Notes: a model not told the origin generated them from the sequence alone. Positions 14,061 through 22,721 are shown, counted from the first letter of the stretch. The stretch is 64,000 bases of DNA from LGRD01 sp031382215 (GCA_031382215.1 JANMYQ010000188.1:26182-90181), one strand, 5' to 3'. Numbers and translations: made by a program.

Positions 14061-17045
14061 TCAGGGATCGACGCGCACGATGGTCGGGTTGGGCAAACCG
14101 GCAGGGCCGCCGTAGGCCACCGAGCCGAGATACTTGACGCCAGGCGTCAGGCCGCTCGTCGTGAGGCCGATGCTGCGGGTCTGGCCGGTGACCGCGGTGG
14201 TCGGGGCCGTGACCGTCATGTTGCCCGCAGCGACAGTGCCCAGCACCCAGGCGTGCAGCTTGAACGGTGATGCGCCGGTTGGCAGCCCCCAGCCGTGCAT
14301 GTACACCGTGTAGGTGCCCGGCGCCGGATTTACCAGGTTCACTTCCTCTGCCGAACCACCGCTGCCGCTGCTTCCGACCACTGTGCCAGCGCTGTTCGTC
14401 ACGTACAGGTCGATGTCGGCACCGGCGGCCACGTCGGCGTCGAACAGCGAGAACCGGGCGTAACTGCTGCCCGCGGGAACCATGACCTGGACCGCTACCG
14501 TTCCGGTCGGGTCGGCCGGGTTGAAGGTCTGGTCCGGGTCCTGCGTGACGTTGCCGTCCGTCAGCGCGGCCGGGATCAGGCCGCGCGCCGTGGCGCTGAA
14601 CGCCCCGTCATAGCCGAAGGTCACGCTGAAGGACGTGCCGACCTGCGCCGGTGCCGCCAGCGCCACCGGCCGCACCACCAACGGAATGCGCACGGTGTGC
14701 GTGCCGTCGGCCAGCCGCAGTTGGCCACCGCTGTAGTTGTTCAGCGCCGCCGAGGTGCGCGTGAACGACACCGTGAACGAGCGCGTCTGACCGGCCGCCA
14801 GCGTCAGCGTGGAAGGCGATACCGACACGCCGAAACCGGCCATCCCGGTGATCGACGGGGTGTAGGTGGCCGGGTTGCCGCTCACGTTCGTGACGCGTCG
14901 GGTGACCGTTTGCACGCCGGCCATGTCGCCGATGGCGATCGAGGGTGAGTTGAAGTTGCTCGGGTCGAGCACCGGCACACCTGCCGAGGTGCAGAACGAC
15001 GTGGGCAGCTGCGTGCCGCACAGGAAGCCCAGCCAGTCGGCGAAGTTGGAGTCGAACACCAGGCCCGGGTCGGCTGCCGAATTGGGGCGAACGTGGCCCG
15101 CGCCCTGGCGGAAGATCAGCGCCGGGCTGTTTTCCGCCGCGGGTGGTGTGCCACCGTCGAGCACGTCGGTGGCGGTCGTCATCAGCGCCGACTTGATCGC
15201 CATCGGCGACCACGAAGGCTTGAGTTCCTTCATCAACGCGGCAAGGCCGGCCACGTGCGGGCTGGACATCGACGTGCCGCTGAGCAGGTCGAACAGTCGG
15301 CCGTTGTAGCCGATCGGCGAGACGGCCGCCAGGATGTCCTGACCCGGTGCAATGATGTCCGGCTTCAGCAGGTCGCCACCCGCGGCCAGCAGCGGGCCGC
15401 GCGAGGAGAACGAGGCCGTGAACGGCGCCGGGGCGTTGAACACCAGCGAGGCTGCATTGATGGCGGCGGTGGCGCCGGCGGTCGCCGCATAGGCCTTGAC
15501 GGCCGGCCGATCGGTGTTCTGCAGGTGAACCGTGGGCACCGCGTGGAAGTCGGCATTCTGCGAGTTCGCGCTGGTGTTCAGCAGGATCATGCCCACGCCG
15601 CCCGCCGCTTGAACGGCGAGGCTCTTGTTGGTGCGCGCCGACACGCCGCGGTCGCAAACCACGATCTTGCCGGCCACCTTGGCCGGGTCGAGCACCGCCG
15701 CGCCGTCGGCGGCGCCGAAGCACAAGGCCAACGCCCCAGGATCAGCGCCAGGCAGGCCCGCCGCGGTCGAGTCGATGAGTTGCCGCGAGGACAGTGCCGC
15801 CGCGACAGAAGCCCCGAAGTAGGTAACGCCGTTGCCCAAGGTCACCGAGCCTTGGCCGTCCCGGTTGTGCGTGCCGGCCGCCACCGTGGTGATCCACGGG
15901 CTGGGGTGCGCCACAGTGCTGCTGGTCGGGCCGGAATTGCCGGCCGATGCGGCGACGAACACGCCGGCGTCGGCGGCGAACAGGAACGCGATCTCGACCG
16001 GGTCGCGGAAGTTGGTGCTGGTGCCGCTGATCGAGAAGTTGATGACGTCCACGCCGTCGGCCACTGCCTGGTCGATCGCCGCGACGCTGTCCACGCCCGC
16101 GCAGCCACCTTCGCCGCCGTTGCCCCAGCAGACCTTGTAGGTTGAAATGCGCGCTCGCGGCGCAATGCCGTTGATGCTGCCGAACACCGCTGCCGGCCCG
16201 GTAGCCGCCACGTTGGCGTTGCCGCCCGCGGTGGATGAGGTATGCGAGCCGTGGCCGTCCGCGTCGCGCGGAGAGTTGAATTCGTACGGGAACGCCGCCT
16301 TGATGCCGGCATTGCCTCCGAAGCCGGCGTTGAAGAACTGCGCGCCGATCAGTTTCTGGTTGCAGTGGCTCGCGGTGAAGGCTTCACCGGGTTTGCACTT
16401 GCCGTGCCAGCCGGGAAGTTGCTGGTAGTCCAGTTTGCCTTCCTGGGTGCCGTTGCCGTTGCTGCCGGTCCGGTCGGAAAAGCTCGGGTGTTCGGGCCAG
16501 ATGCCGCTGTCGACGATGCCGATGACGACACCTTCGCCCTTGGCCTTGGTGGCCCAGAAGCCGGTGCTGCCGGTCAGGCCCAGAAAGGAAGGAGTGCTGC
16601 TGGTGTCGAGCTTGCGGATCTCGTCCTTGGTCACGGCCAGCACGCCGGGCGTCTGCGCCAGCTTCTGGGCCTGAGCCTCGGTCAACTCGGCGGCGAAGCC
16701 GTTGAACACGTAGCCGTAGTTGTAGAGCTTGCGACCCCCGCCCACGCTGCCCAGCATCGAATCCTGGCGCGCCGCCAGGTAGCTCATGTAGCTGTAGACC
16801 CCGGGATTGTTCGGGTCGATCTTCTGGCCCTTGCGCGGCTTGGTGGCCGCGTAGCCCTTGATGCCGCCTGCGTAGGCGGTGACGGGCTGCTCGGCCAACT
16901 GCACGATGTAGGCGTTGTTCGTGTAGCGGGCCTTGTGGGCGACGTTGCCCTCGGTGTCGCCCGGCTCCGCCCAGGCCGCGGTCGTCGCCAGTGCAGCGGC
17001 CAGCGTGGCCACGGCGAACCGCTTGTATCCCCTTGGTGTTCGCAT
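14061..17045 (-). CDS. secreted S8 subtilisin-like serine peptidase (cucumisin type)
   Basis: A 994-residue exported protease. Signal peptide 1-26; I9-type inhibitor propeptide about 44-140 (AYIVQLAEQP, FNGFAAELTEAQAQKL). The triad is Asp179 in GIVDSGIWPEHPSF, His265 in DADGHGSH and Ser592 in SGTSMSSPHVAG, with the oxyanion Asn in AASAGNSGPT. A protease-associated domain is inserted between His and Ser (about 405-530, IVVCDRG, GVGMILLN). A Fn3-like domain (about 690-790) and a PPC-like domain (about 870-960, FSLFDADVAAGADIDLYV) follow. This is the plant cucumisin/subtilase layout. ATG 17043-17045 is preceded by AAAGGAAC. An intrinsic terminator follows. Confidence 0.95.
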   Translation of the reverse strand: MRTPRGYKRFAVATLAAALATTAAWAEPGDTEGNVAHKARYTNNAYIVQLAEQPVTAYAGGIKGYAATKPRKGQKIDPNNPGVYSYMSYLAARQDSMLGSVGGGRKLYNYGYVFNGFAAELTEAQAQKLAQTPGVLAVTKDEIRKLDTSSTPSFLGLTGSTGFWATKAKGEGVVIGIVDSGIWPEHPSFSDRTGSNGNGTQEGKLDYQQLPGWHGKCKPGEAFTASHCNQKLIGAQFFNAGFGGNAGIKAAFPYEFNSPRDADGHGSHTSSTAGGNANVAATGPAAVFGSINGIAPRARISTYKVCWGNGGEGGCAGVDSVAAIDQAVADGVDVINFSISGTSTNFRDPVEIAFLFAADAGVFVAASAGNSGPTSSTVAHPSPWITTVAAGTHNRDGQGSVTLGNGVTYFGASVAAALSSRQLIDSTAAGLPGADPGALALCFGAADGAAVLDPAKVAGKIVVCDRGVSARTNKSLAVQAAGGVGMILLNTSANSQNADFHAVPTVHLQNTDRPAVKAYAATAGATAAINAASLVFNAPAPFTASFSSRGPLLAAGGDLLKPDIIAPGQDILAAVSPIGYNGRLFDLLSGTSMSSPHVAGLAALMKELKPSWSPMAIKSALMTTATDVLDGGTPPAAENSPALIFRQGAGHVRPNSAADPGLVFDSNFADWLGFLCGTQLPTSFCTSAGVPVLDPSNFNSPSIAIGDMAGVQTVTRRVTNVSGNPATYTPSITGMAGFGVSVSPSTLTLAAGQTRSFTVSFTRTSAALNNYSGGQLRLADGTHTVRIPLVVRPVALAAPAQVGTSFSVTFGYDGAFSATARGLIPAALTDGNVTQDPDQTFNPADPTGTVAVQVMVPAGSSYARFSLFDADVAAGADIDLYVTNSAGTVVGSSGSGGSAEEVNLVNPAPGTYTVYMHGWGLPTGASPFKLHAWVLGTVAAGNMTVTAPTTAVTGQTRSIGLTTSGLTPGVKYLGSVAYGGPAGLPNPTIVRVDP

Positions 17046-17253
17046 GCTCGTTCCTTTGTGCTCGGTGGTTGTCGTACCGGCAACGAATATCCGGTGGGAA
17101 TTCGCTGCAGGCCTTGTCGGCCTTGCGCAGGTGGGCGCGAAAACCGACCACCCATTGGACAAGCGTCGCGCCCGCAGGCGTCTAGGGAATTCCCGGCACC
17201 TAGGTTGAAGTCCTCGTTGGAGCGGCGGGCTGAGCCCCGCAGGCCGCGGGCGG

Positions 17254-17742
17254 TCAGACCAGGTCGGCCACGTGCGGCGAGGCGCCGCGCAGGAACATCG
17301 TCGCGCCGCGCTCCGACGTGATCGGCGCATGCAGCGTGCCTTGGCGCGCCAGGTGAAAACCTCCGGCGTGCACTTCCAGGTTGTCGCCGATGCGCACCAC
17401 GCCTTCGAGCACCACGCATTCTTCGTCGATGGGGTGGCGGTGTGCGTCGATCACAGCGCCGGGCGCCAGCCGCAGCAGGTACGACATGACGCCGTCGGCC
17501 TCGTTCAGCACCTTGATGTCCACCCCCTGCTTGAACGGCTGCCAGGCATGGTCGGCGGCGTGCAGCGTGGTGTGGCCGGTTTCGGCGCGCGCAATGCGGT
17601 CCAGCACGCGGTGCTTGATGCGTGCGGCGGTGGCCGGCGAGATCGTCTCGGCGAGCTGGTGGGCAGTCAGTTGGGCGATCAGGTCGGCGTCGATCTCCGG
17701 GGTATCGTCTGACGGGTCGGGCGTGTACATGGAAGCGGTCAT
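17254..17742 (-). CDS. ChrR-like cupin anti-sigma factor
   Basis: A 162-residue protein paired with the ECF sigma gene 5 bases upstream. The N-terminal helical segment (LIAQLTAHQLAETISPATAARIKHRVLDRI) should bind the sigma factor. The C-terminal half is a cupin: DAHRHPIDEECVVLEGVVRIGDNLEVHAGGFHLARQGTLH, with His and Glu metal ligands. The classic ChrR zinc site (His plus CxxC in the N-terminal domain) is absent; the only Cys is in EEC. It therefore belongs to a divergent cupin anti-sigma group. It probably releases the sigma factor under oxidative or metal stress; the signal is inference. Confidence 0.8.
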   Translation of the reverse strand: MTASMYTPDPSDDTPEIDADLIAQLTAHQLAETISPATAARIKHRVLDRIARAETGHTTLHAADHAWQPFKQGVDIKVLNEADGVMSYLLRLAPGAVIDAHRHPIDEECVVLEGVVRIGDNLEVHAGGFHLARQGTLHAPITSERGATMFLRGASPHVADLV

Positions 17743-17747
17743 TTCAA

Positions 17748-18542
17748 TTACGTGGCCAGTTGATCGCGCAGCCTGGTTTGAGCGCGCAGGATCAGCGATT
17801 TGACGGTGCCCAGCGGCAAGCCGGTCTGCTCACAGATTTCGCGGTGGGTCAGCTCGGCGTAGTAAGCCAGCCCGAGCACCCAGCGTTCGTGGGACGACAG
17901 CAGCGTCAGCGCCGCGTGCAGCCGCGTATCGGCCTGCGTGCCGCTGAGCAGTTCGTCCGGACCGGGCCGCTCGCTGGCGGTTTCGGACATCGATTCGGTG
18001 TCGGCTTCGACCTCGTGCGACGCGCGCTGGCGGCGCAGCAGGTCGAGCGCGCGGCTGCGCACCAGTGTCAGCAGCCAGGTCACGGCGCTGCCACGTTGAA
18101 CGTCGAAGCGGGCGGCCTCGCGCCAGGCCTGGAAGTAGGCATCGGCGAGCAGGTCGTCCAGGTCGGAGGCTTTGACCATGCGGCGCGCCAGCGCGCGCGC
18201 GTAGCCGATGGTCGTGTCGTAGAAGGCTTCGAAGGCGGTGGTCTTGCCGGCGGCGGCTTCGGTCAGCAGGCCGGCCAGCAATGCATCCCGCTCGGCCCGA
18301 TCGGAGTGAGCGGGGTGGGCGGGGTGGGCAGCCTTGCCCGGTTCGGCCGACGGGTCGGTCGGGTCCGAAGCCAATCTGGGGGCGGGGTTCAAGGGAGCCT
18401 GCTGGCGGTCCGACGTAAAGCCCGCAAAAGTTAGCACATCCTTCGCGCCAGCGCCAGCGCTTGCTGAAGCAGGCTCGCCCGACGTCACAAGGCGCGGCAC
18501 AAAGCGCGCAGGCACGGCGGGGCGGGTGAGGGCGAGGCTCAT
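17748..18542 (-). CDS. ECF sigma factor (RpoE/ChrR-type group)
   Basis: A 264-residue sigma-70 family protein. Region 2 is FEAFYDTTIGYARALARRMVKASDLDDLLADAYFQAWREAARFD; region 4 is LTHREICEQTGLPLGTVKSLILRAQTRLRDQL. The first 85 or so residues (Ala/Pro/Ser/His-rich, with HPAHPAHS) form an extended, probably disordered leader that most ECFs lack. ATG 18540-18542 is used, but a start nearer to region 2 cannot be excluded. It shares an operon with the cupin anti-sigma gene. The divergent region to 18712 holds three direct repeats. Likely regulon includes its own operon and perhaps the nearby SRPBCC gene. Confidence 0.88.
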   Translation of the reverse strand: MSLALTRPAVPARFVPRLVTSGEPASASAGAGAKDVLTFAGFTSDRQQAPLNPAPRLASDPTDPSAEPGKAAHPAHPAHSDRAERDALLAGLLTEAAAGKTTAFEAFYDTTIGYARALARRMVKASDLDDLLADAYFQAWREAARFDVQRGSAVTWLLTLVRSRALDLLRRQRASHEVEADTESMSETASERPGPDELLSGTQADTRLHAALTLLSSHERWVLGLAYYAELTHREICEQTGLPLGTVKSLILRAQTRLRDQLAT

Positions 18543-18579
18543 GCTGCGTCTACGTGTGCCGCGTCGGCGTGGATGCAAC

Positions 18580-18625
18580 CGGGCAGCCTGCAATCGGGGC
18601 AGCCTGCCATCGGGCAGCCTGCATT
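18580..18625. repeat. three 15-16-base direct repeats in the sigma/SRPBCC intergenic region
   Basis: Units CGGGCAGCCTGCAAT (18580), CGGGGCAGCCTGCCAT (18595) and CGGGCAGCCTGCATT (18611), with a decayed fourth (CGGGAAGCG, 18626). They sit between the divergent ECF sigma gene and the SRPBCC gene. They may be an iterated protein-binding site or simple slippage. Confidence 0.8.
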
Positions 18626-18711
18626 CGGGAAGCGAAATGCGCTGCATCCGGCGCGCCCGCTGGTTCGTAGACACCGGCAGTGGCCCCGCCCGAACCCCGA
18701 AGGAGACCGCC

Positions 18712-19197
18712 ATGACCCGCTACGCCGAAGTCCAGCACAGTGAATGGATCGATGCCCCACCCACCACGGTGCGCTCGCAATTTGCCGACCTGGAGCACCA
18801 CATCCGCAGCAACGTGCACCCCAAGCTGCGCTTCGAGTTGCTGTCCCAGGGCCCGAACCGAGCCCGCTTCGTGCAGGAAGTGCGCCTGCTGGGCCTGCGC
18901 CAGCGCGACGTGTTCGAGCGCCACATCACCGAAGACGGCTCGATGTGCGACCTGTCGGTGGAAGGCTTCAACCAGGGCGGTTCGCTCAACTTCGGCTTCG
19001 TGCCCGAGCGCGGCGGCACGCGGGTGGACATCACGATCAAGCTGCCGATGCCCGGGCCGATGTTCCTGCTGCGCCGGCTGCTGGAGGCGCAGGTCCGGCG
19101 CGAAGTTCGCGCCGCGGCGCTGGAGGACAAGCGCGACATCGAGCAGCGCGGTTATGCGGCGCGGCCGGACGCGGCGAGCTTTCAGTTGGCAGCCTGA
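18712..19197 (+). CDS. SRPBCC (START/Bet v 1-like) family protein
   Basis: A 161-residue soluble protein preceded by GAAGGAGA. The opening AEVQHSEWIDAPPTTVRSQFADLEHHIRSNVHPKLRFELL and the later DVFERHITEDGSMCDLSVEGFNQGGSLNFGFVPE, GTRVDITIKLPMPGP fit the helix-grip fold used to bind lipids or hydrophobic ligands. A C-terminal basic helix (LLRRLLEAQVRREVRAAALEDKRD) ends the protein. Function unknown. Being divergent from the ECF sigma gene with a shared 170-base region, it may be part of that stress regulon. Confidence 0.7.
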   Translation: MTRYAEVQHSEWIDAPPTTVRSQFADLEHHIRSNVHPKLRFELLSQGPNRARFVQEVRLLGLRQRDVFERHITEDGSMCDLSVEGFNQGGSLNFGFVPERGGTRVDITIKLPMPGPMFLLRRLLEAQVRREVRAAALEDKRDIEQRGYAARPDAASFQLAA

Positions 19198-19213
19198 TGC
19201 GCTCTCGCCGCGG

Positions 19214-19705
19214 TCAAGGCGCCGCGGCCATTTGGGCTCGAATCGCTTCGACCCGCGCCCGGTTCAGGCCACGGTCGCCATGCCCGATGCGCGACGCCGA
19301 ACGCACCTGCACCACACTGGCCGCCGGGTCGAACCAGAACTCCACATCGTCGACGAACTTCATCAGCGGCGTGGTGAACTGCGCGTACAGGTAGGCGGGC
19401 TCGCTCTTCACCACCCGTGCGCCGGGCATGGCCTCGACGATGCCGCGCAGCCGTGCCAGCGTGGCCGGGCCGTCACCCTTGAGTGGCAGCGGCTCGATCT
19501 GCGCAAACTCGCGCCGCGGGTGGTCGGGGTACAGCGCTGCCTGGCTGCTCACGCTGTTGGGCGTCTGGGCCGGGGGTTTCAGCCGGCCGTCGCGCACGCC
19601 CAGGTTGGCGGGCGCCTTGCCCTGCAGCAGCCCGAGCTGACCGGCCAGCACGGCCGCGGCGACCAGGACCACGACGCCGATCAACAACCACTTCAAGACC
19701 ACCAT
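19214..19705 (-). CDS. DUF1499 domain protein, membrane-anchored
   Basis: A 163-residue protein. The N-terminal VVLKWLLIGVVVLVAAAVLAGQLGLL is one signal-anchor helix. The DUF1499 domain follows with NLGVRDGRLKPPAQTPNSVSSQA, GIVEAMPGARVV, YLYAQFTTPLMKFVDDVEFWFDP and VVQVRSASRIGHGDRGLNRARVE, which are the family's standard blocks. GAGGGG lies six bases before the ATG at 19705, so this start is preferred to an upstream ATG at 19723. The role of DUF1499 proteins is not established; the domain probably sits on the outer face of the membrane. Confidence 0.88.
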   Translation of the reverse strand: MVVLKWLLIGVVVLVAAAVLAGQLGLLQGKAPANLGVRDGRLKPPAQTPNSVSSQAALYPDHPRREFAQIEPLPLKGDGPATLARLRGIVEAMPGARVVKSEPAYLYAQFTTPLMKFVDDVEFWFDPAASVVQVRSASRIGHGDRGLNRARVEAIRAQMAAAP

Positions 19706-19806
19706 GCGATGCCCCTCGTTCATGCGGGGGCGATTGTGACCGCGTGGTGATAATCCGACCGCTGCAGCGTTCAGCGACGCCCCTTTCCTGCGGCCGGAGA
19801 CCCGTG

Positions 19807-21543
19807 ATGAGATTCTTCAAACCCCTGGCCTTGTGGCCGATGGGCTGTGCACTGGCAATCGGCTTTTGGGGCTGTGCGCCACTGCCACTGCCACCGGCGT
19901 CGGCCCCGCCACCGCCGGTGCCTCCGCGCACCGCGCCGCCGACGCCGACGCCGACGCCACCGCTGCCGCTGCCGCTGCCTGGCGTGCCACCGCCCGCGGT
20001 GGCGCCGGTTGTTCCATACAGCGCCGCCGTGGCCGCGCGCTTCCCCGACCCCCCGGTGGACTACGCCACGCCTGCCTTCCAGGACGCGCGCACCGGCTTC
20101 ACCACCAACGCCGAAGTGCAGACCCTGCTGCGCTCGCTGGCGACGCCGGGTGAAGCGGCCGGCCAGCCCAGCGTCACCGTGCTGAGCCTCGGCAGCTCGC
20201 AGAACGGTGTGCCGATCGAAGCGCTGCTGTTCAGCCGCGTGGGCGACCTGGCCCAGCGCGCCGCGCGCCCGACCGTGCTGCTGGTGGGCCAGCAGCACGG
20301 CGACGAACCGGCCGGCAGCGAGGCCTTGCTGGTCATCGCGCAGGAGCTGGCGCGGGGTCCGTTGATCCGCCTGCTGGACCGCATCAACGTGATCGTGCTG
20401 CCGCGCGCCAACCCCGATGGCGCGCAGGATGGCCGGCGCGTCACCGCCAGCGGCATCGATGCCAACCGCGACCACCTGCTGCTGCGCACGCCCGAGGCCC
20501 AGGCCCAGGCGCAACTGGTGCGCGAGTACCAGCCGATGGTGGTGATCGACGCACACGAATACACCGTGGTCGGGCGCTACCTCGAGAAGTTCGGCACCGT
20601 GCAGCGTTTCGATGCGTTGGTCCAGTACGCGATGACGGCCAACCTGCCGCCCTTCATCAGCAAGGCCGCGGAAGAGTGGTTCCGCGAACCGCTGCTGGCC
20701 GGCCTGAAGGAGCAGGGCCTCACGGCCGAGTGGTACTACACCACCTCGACCGACCTGCAGGACAAGAAGATCTCGATGGGTGGCACGCAGCCCGACACCG
20801 GGCGCAACGTCAACGGGCTGAAGAACGCGGTCAGCATCCTGATCGAGACGCGCGGCGTGGGCATCGGCCGGCTGCACCTGAAGCGCCGAGTGCACACGCA
20901 CGTGACGGCCATGCGCAGCGTGCTGCAAAGTGCGCATGCGCGTGCGCCCGACCTGTTGAAGCTTCGCCAGTTCGTCGACAACGACGTGAGCCTGCAGGCG
21001 TGCCGCGGCGAGGTGGTGGTCGAGGCCGCGCCCACCCCCACCGAGTACACGCTGCTGATGCTGGACCCGGTCAGCGGCGCCGACAAGCCGCTCGCCGTCG
21101 CCTGGGATTCGGCGCTGGAGCTGCGCCCGCTGAAGACCCGCGCGCGCCCCTGCGGCTACTGGCTCGCGGCCGACCAGCAAGACGCGGTGGCGCGCCTGCG
21201 CAGCCTGGGCGTGCAGGTGCGCCGGATCACCGAGAACGGCGTGGCGCGCGGCGAGACCTACACCGAGACGGCGCGCGAAGAAGGCGCCCGCCTCGACGTG
21301 CGCGGCACGATCGCAGACGCCGCGCCGCTGCTGCGCCTGCAGGTGCAACTGGTGCCGGCGCTGATCGACGTGCCGGTGGGCAGCTTCTATGTGCCGCTGG
21401 ACCAGCCACTGGCCAACCTGGTGGTGGCGGCGCTGGAGCCGGACACGCAGAACAGTTATGTCGCCAACCGCATCGTTCGCGACCTGGCGGCGCAGGTGCG
21501 CGTGCTGGCCCGGCCAGAACTGAAGAGTGTGGCGGTGCCTTGA
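19807..21543 (+). CDS. M14-like zinc carboxypeptidase, lipoprotein with Pro-rich linker
   Basis: A 578-residue protein with a lipoprotein signal (GFWGC, Cys23) and a 45-residue linker made of Pro, Ala and Thr. The catalytic domain has QQHGDEPAGSEAL, where His164 and Glu167 form the HxxE zinc pair, then PRANPDGAQDGRR, GIDANRDHLL and VVIDAHEYTVVGRY, which supplies the third zinc ligand. NGLKNAVSILIETRG is also typical of M14. After about residue 400 a beta-rich domain without close recall follows, including FYVPLDQPLANLVVAALEPDT, often found in bacterial M14 proteins. It probably trims peptides or peptidoglycan at the envelope. Confidence 0.88.
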   Translation: MRFFKPLALWPMGCALAIGFWGCAPLPLPPASAPPPPVPPRTAPPTPTPTPPLPLPLPGVPPPAVAPVVPYSAAVAARFPDPPVDYATPAFQDARTGFTTNAEVQTLLRSLATPGEAAGQPSVTVLSLGSSQNGVPIEALLFSRVGDLAQRAARPTVLLVGQQHGDEPAGSEALLVIAQELARGPLIRLLDRINVIVLPRANPDGAQDGRRVTASGIDANRDHLLLRTPEAQAQAQLVREYQPMVVIDAHEYTVVGRYLEKFGTVQRFDALVQYAMTANLPPFISKAAEEWFREPLLAGLKEQGLTAEWYYTTSTDLQDKKISMGGTQPDTGRNVNGLKNAVSILIETRGVGIGRLHLKRRVHTHVTAMRSVLQSAHARAPDLLKLRQFVDNDVSLQACRGEVVVEAAPTPTEYTLLMLDPVSGADKPLAVAWDSALELRPLKTRARPCGYWLAADQQDAVARLRSLGVQVRRITENGVARGETYTETAREEGARLDVRGTIADAAPLLRLQVQLVPALIDVPVGSFYVPLDQPLANLVVAALEPDTQNSYVANRIVRDLAAQVRVLARPELKSVAVP

Positions 21544-21570
21544 ACATTTCGATCTGACGGAGGAAAACCA

Positions 21571-22035
21571 ATGAAGAAGATTCTTGCGGTGCTGTTCGTG
21601 CTGGCGGCGTGCGGTGCCGCGGCCGACCAGGTCGGTGAAGTCGACACGGTGTTCAAGTTCATCGGGCCGGATCACAAGATCGTGGTCGATGCGCACGACG
21701 ACCCCGGTGTACAGGGCGTCACCTGCTATGTGTCTCGCGCCAAGACCGGCGGCATCAAAGGCGCGCTGGGGCTGGCCGAAGACAAGGCCGAGGCGTCGAT
21801 CGCCTGCCGTCAGGTCGGCCCGATCGTCATTTCCAAGCCGCTGCCGCAGCAGGAGGACGTTTACACCGAACGCATCTCGCTGGTGTTCAAGAAGCTGCGC
21901 GTCGTGCGCATGGTCGATGCCAAGCGCAACACGCTGGTCTACCTGACCTATTCCGACCGCGTGATCGAAGGTTCACCGCAGAACAGCGTCACCGCGGTGG
22001 CGGTGGATCGCGGTACGCCGATTCCGGTGAAGTAG
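21571..22035 (+). CDS. creA: CreA family protein, exported
   Basis: A 154-residue CreA-like protein. Signal peptide MKKILAVLFVLAACGAAA, with GGAGG upstream of the ATG. The family blocks are all present: GEVDTVFKFIGPDHKIVVDAHDDPGVQGVTCYVSRAKTGG, ALGLAEDKAEASIACRQVGPI, LVFKKLRVVRMVDAKRNTLVYLTYSDR. CreA is a periplasmic protein of unknown molecular function found near the creBCD locus of E. coli; here no creBCD is adjacent. The gene follows the M14 peptidase by 27 bases and could be cotranscribed with it. Confidence 0.93.
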   Translation: MKKILAVLFVLAACGAAADQVGEVDTVFKFIGPDHKIVVDAHDDPGVQGVTCYVSRAKTGGIKGALGLAEDKAEASIACRQVGPIVISKPLPQQEDVYTERISLVFKKLRVVRMVDAKRNTLVYLTYSDRVIEGSPQNSVTAVAVDRGTPIPVK

Positions 22036-22105
22036 CGGCGCGGCTGCATCCAGCGCGGGGTGGGCTTCGTAGACCCGGCATGTTCAACCTGCCGAGGAGC
22101 GATTC

Positions 22106-22507
22106 ATGACCCCGATCGAACGAGTTCAGCAGATGTACGGCGACTTCGGGCGCGGCGACGTGCCCGCCATCCTGGCGCAATTGGCCGATGACGTGGAGTG
22201 GGAGTACAACACCTTCCCCAATCCGATCCCCTGGCTGCAACCGATCAAGGGCCGCGCCAACGTGGCGCGTTTCTTCGAGGCGCTGCAGGCCACCGACATC
22301 ACCCAGTTCGAGCCGAAGCACTTCTTCTCGGCCGGCAACCTGGTGGTCGACCTGGTCGACGTGACCCTGACCGTCAAGGCCACAGGCAAGAAGGTGGTCG
22401 AGCCGGAGACGGTGCACATCTGGCACTTCAACGATGCTGGCAAGGTGGCGAAATTCCGCCACCGCGCGGACACCTGGCAGTCGGTTCAGGCGATCAAGGG
22501 CGATTGA
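22106..22507 (+). CDS. NTF2-like/SnoaL-like protein
   Basis: A 133-residue protein with the NTF2 cone fold: IERVQQMYGDFGRGDVPAILAQLADDVEWEYN, then GRANVARFFEAL, LVVDLVDVTLTVKATGKKVVEPETVHIWHFNDAGKVAKFRHRADT. Family members are isomerases, dehydratases or small-molecule binders, so the precise function is open. CGAGGAGCG precedes the ATG. No signal peptide, so cytoplasmic. A repeat-rich 210-base gap separates it from the convergent HerA-like ATPase gene. Confidence 0.85.
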   Translation: MTPIERVQQMYGDFGRGDVPAILAQLADDVEWEYNTFPNPIPWLQPIKGRANVARFFEALQATDITQFEPKHFFSAGNLVVDLVDVTLTVKATGKKVVEPETVHIWHFNDAGKVAKFRHRADTWQSVQAIKGD

Positions 22508-22516
22508 CGGGTAGAT

Positions 22517-22687
22517 CCTCAGTCGCGGGCATCGAGCCCGCTCCTTCGCCGATCGCTTCGCTGGTCGATCCCCAAGGGGACCGGAGGGCCCCTTCGTGGC
22601 CCAGCGGGGCCCCTCGCCCTTCGCTCCGCGCCTCAGTCGCGGGCATCGAGCCCGCTCCTTCGCCGATCGCTTCGCTGGTCGATCCCC
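22517..22687. repeat. duplicated 57-base unit in the convergent intergenic region
   Basis: A 57-base sequence is present twice and appears identical: 22517-22573 and 22631-22687. Each copy has a CGGGCATCGAGCCCG hairpin and a GATCGCTTCGCTGGTCGAT segment. The flanking GGGGCCCCTCGCCCTTCGCT also recurs (22606-22625 and 22694-22713). The second copy has a shorter spacer. The region lies between the 3' ends of the NTF2-like and HerA-like genes. Confidence 0.9.
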
Positions 22688-22721
22688 GTGGACGGGGCCC
22701 CTCGCCCTTCGCTCTCGCGCT

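Noticed and set aside
19771..21696. 641-codon open frame antisense to the M14 peptidase gene
   Set aside because: Composition is His/Arg/Gln/Val-rich with a long low-complexity Arg tail. The plus strand has a convincing zinc peptidase over the same bases.
22517..22713. possible short CRISPR-like array
   Set aside because: Only two unequal copies, with irregular spacing, internal hairpins and no cas gene nearby.
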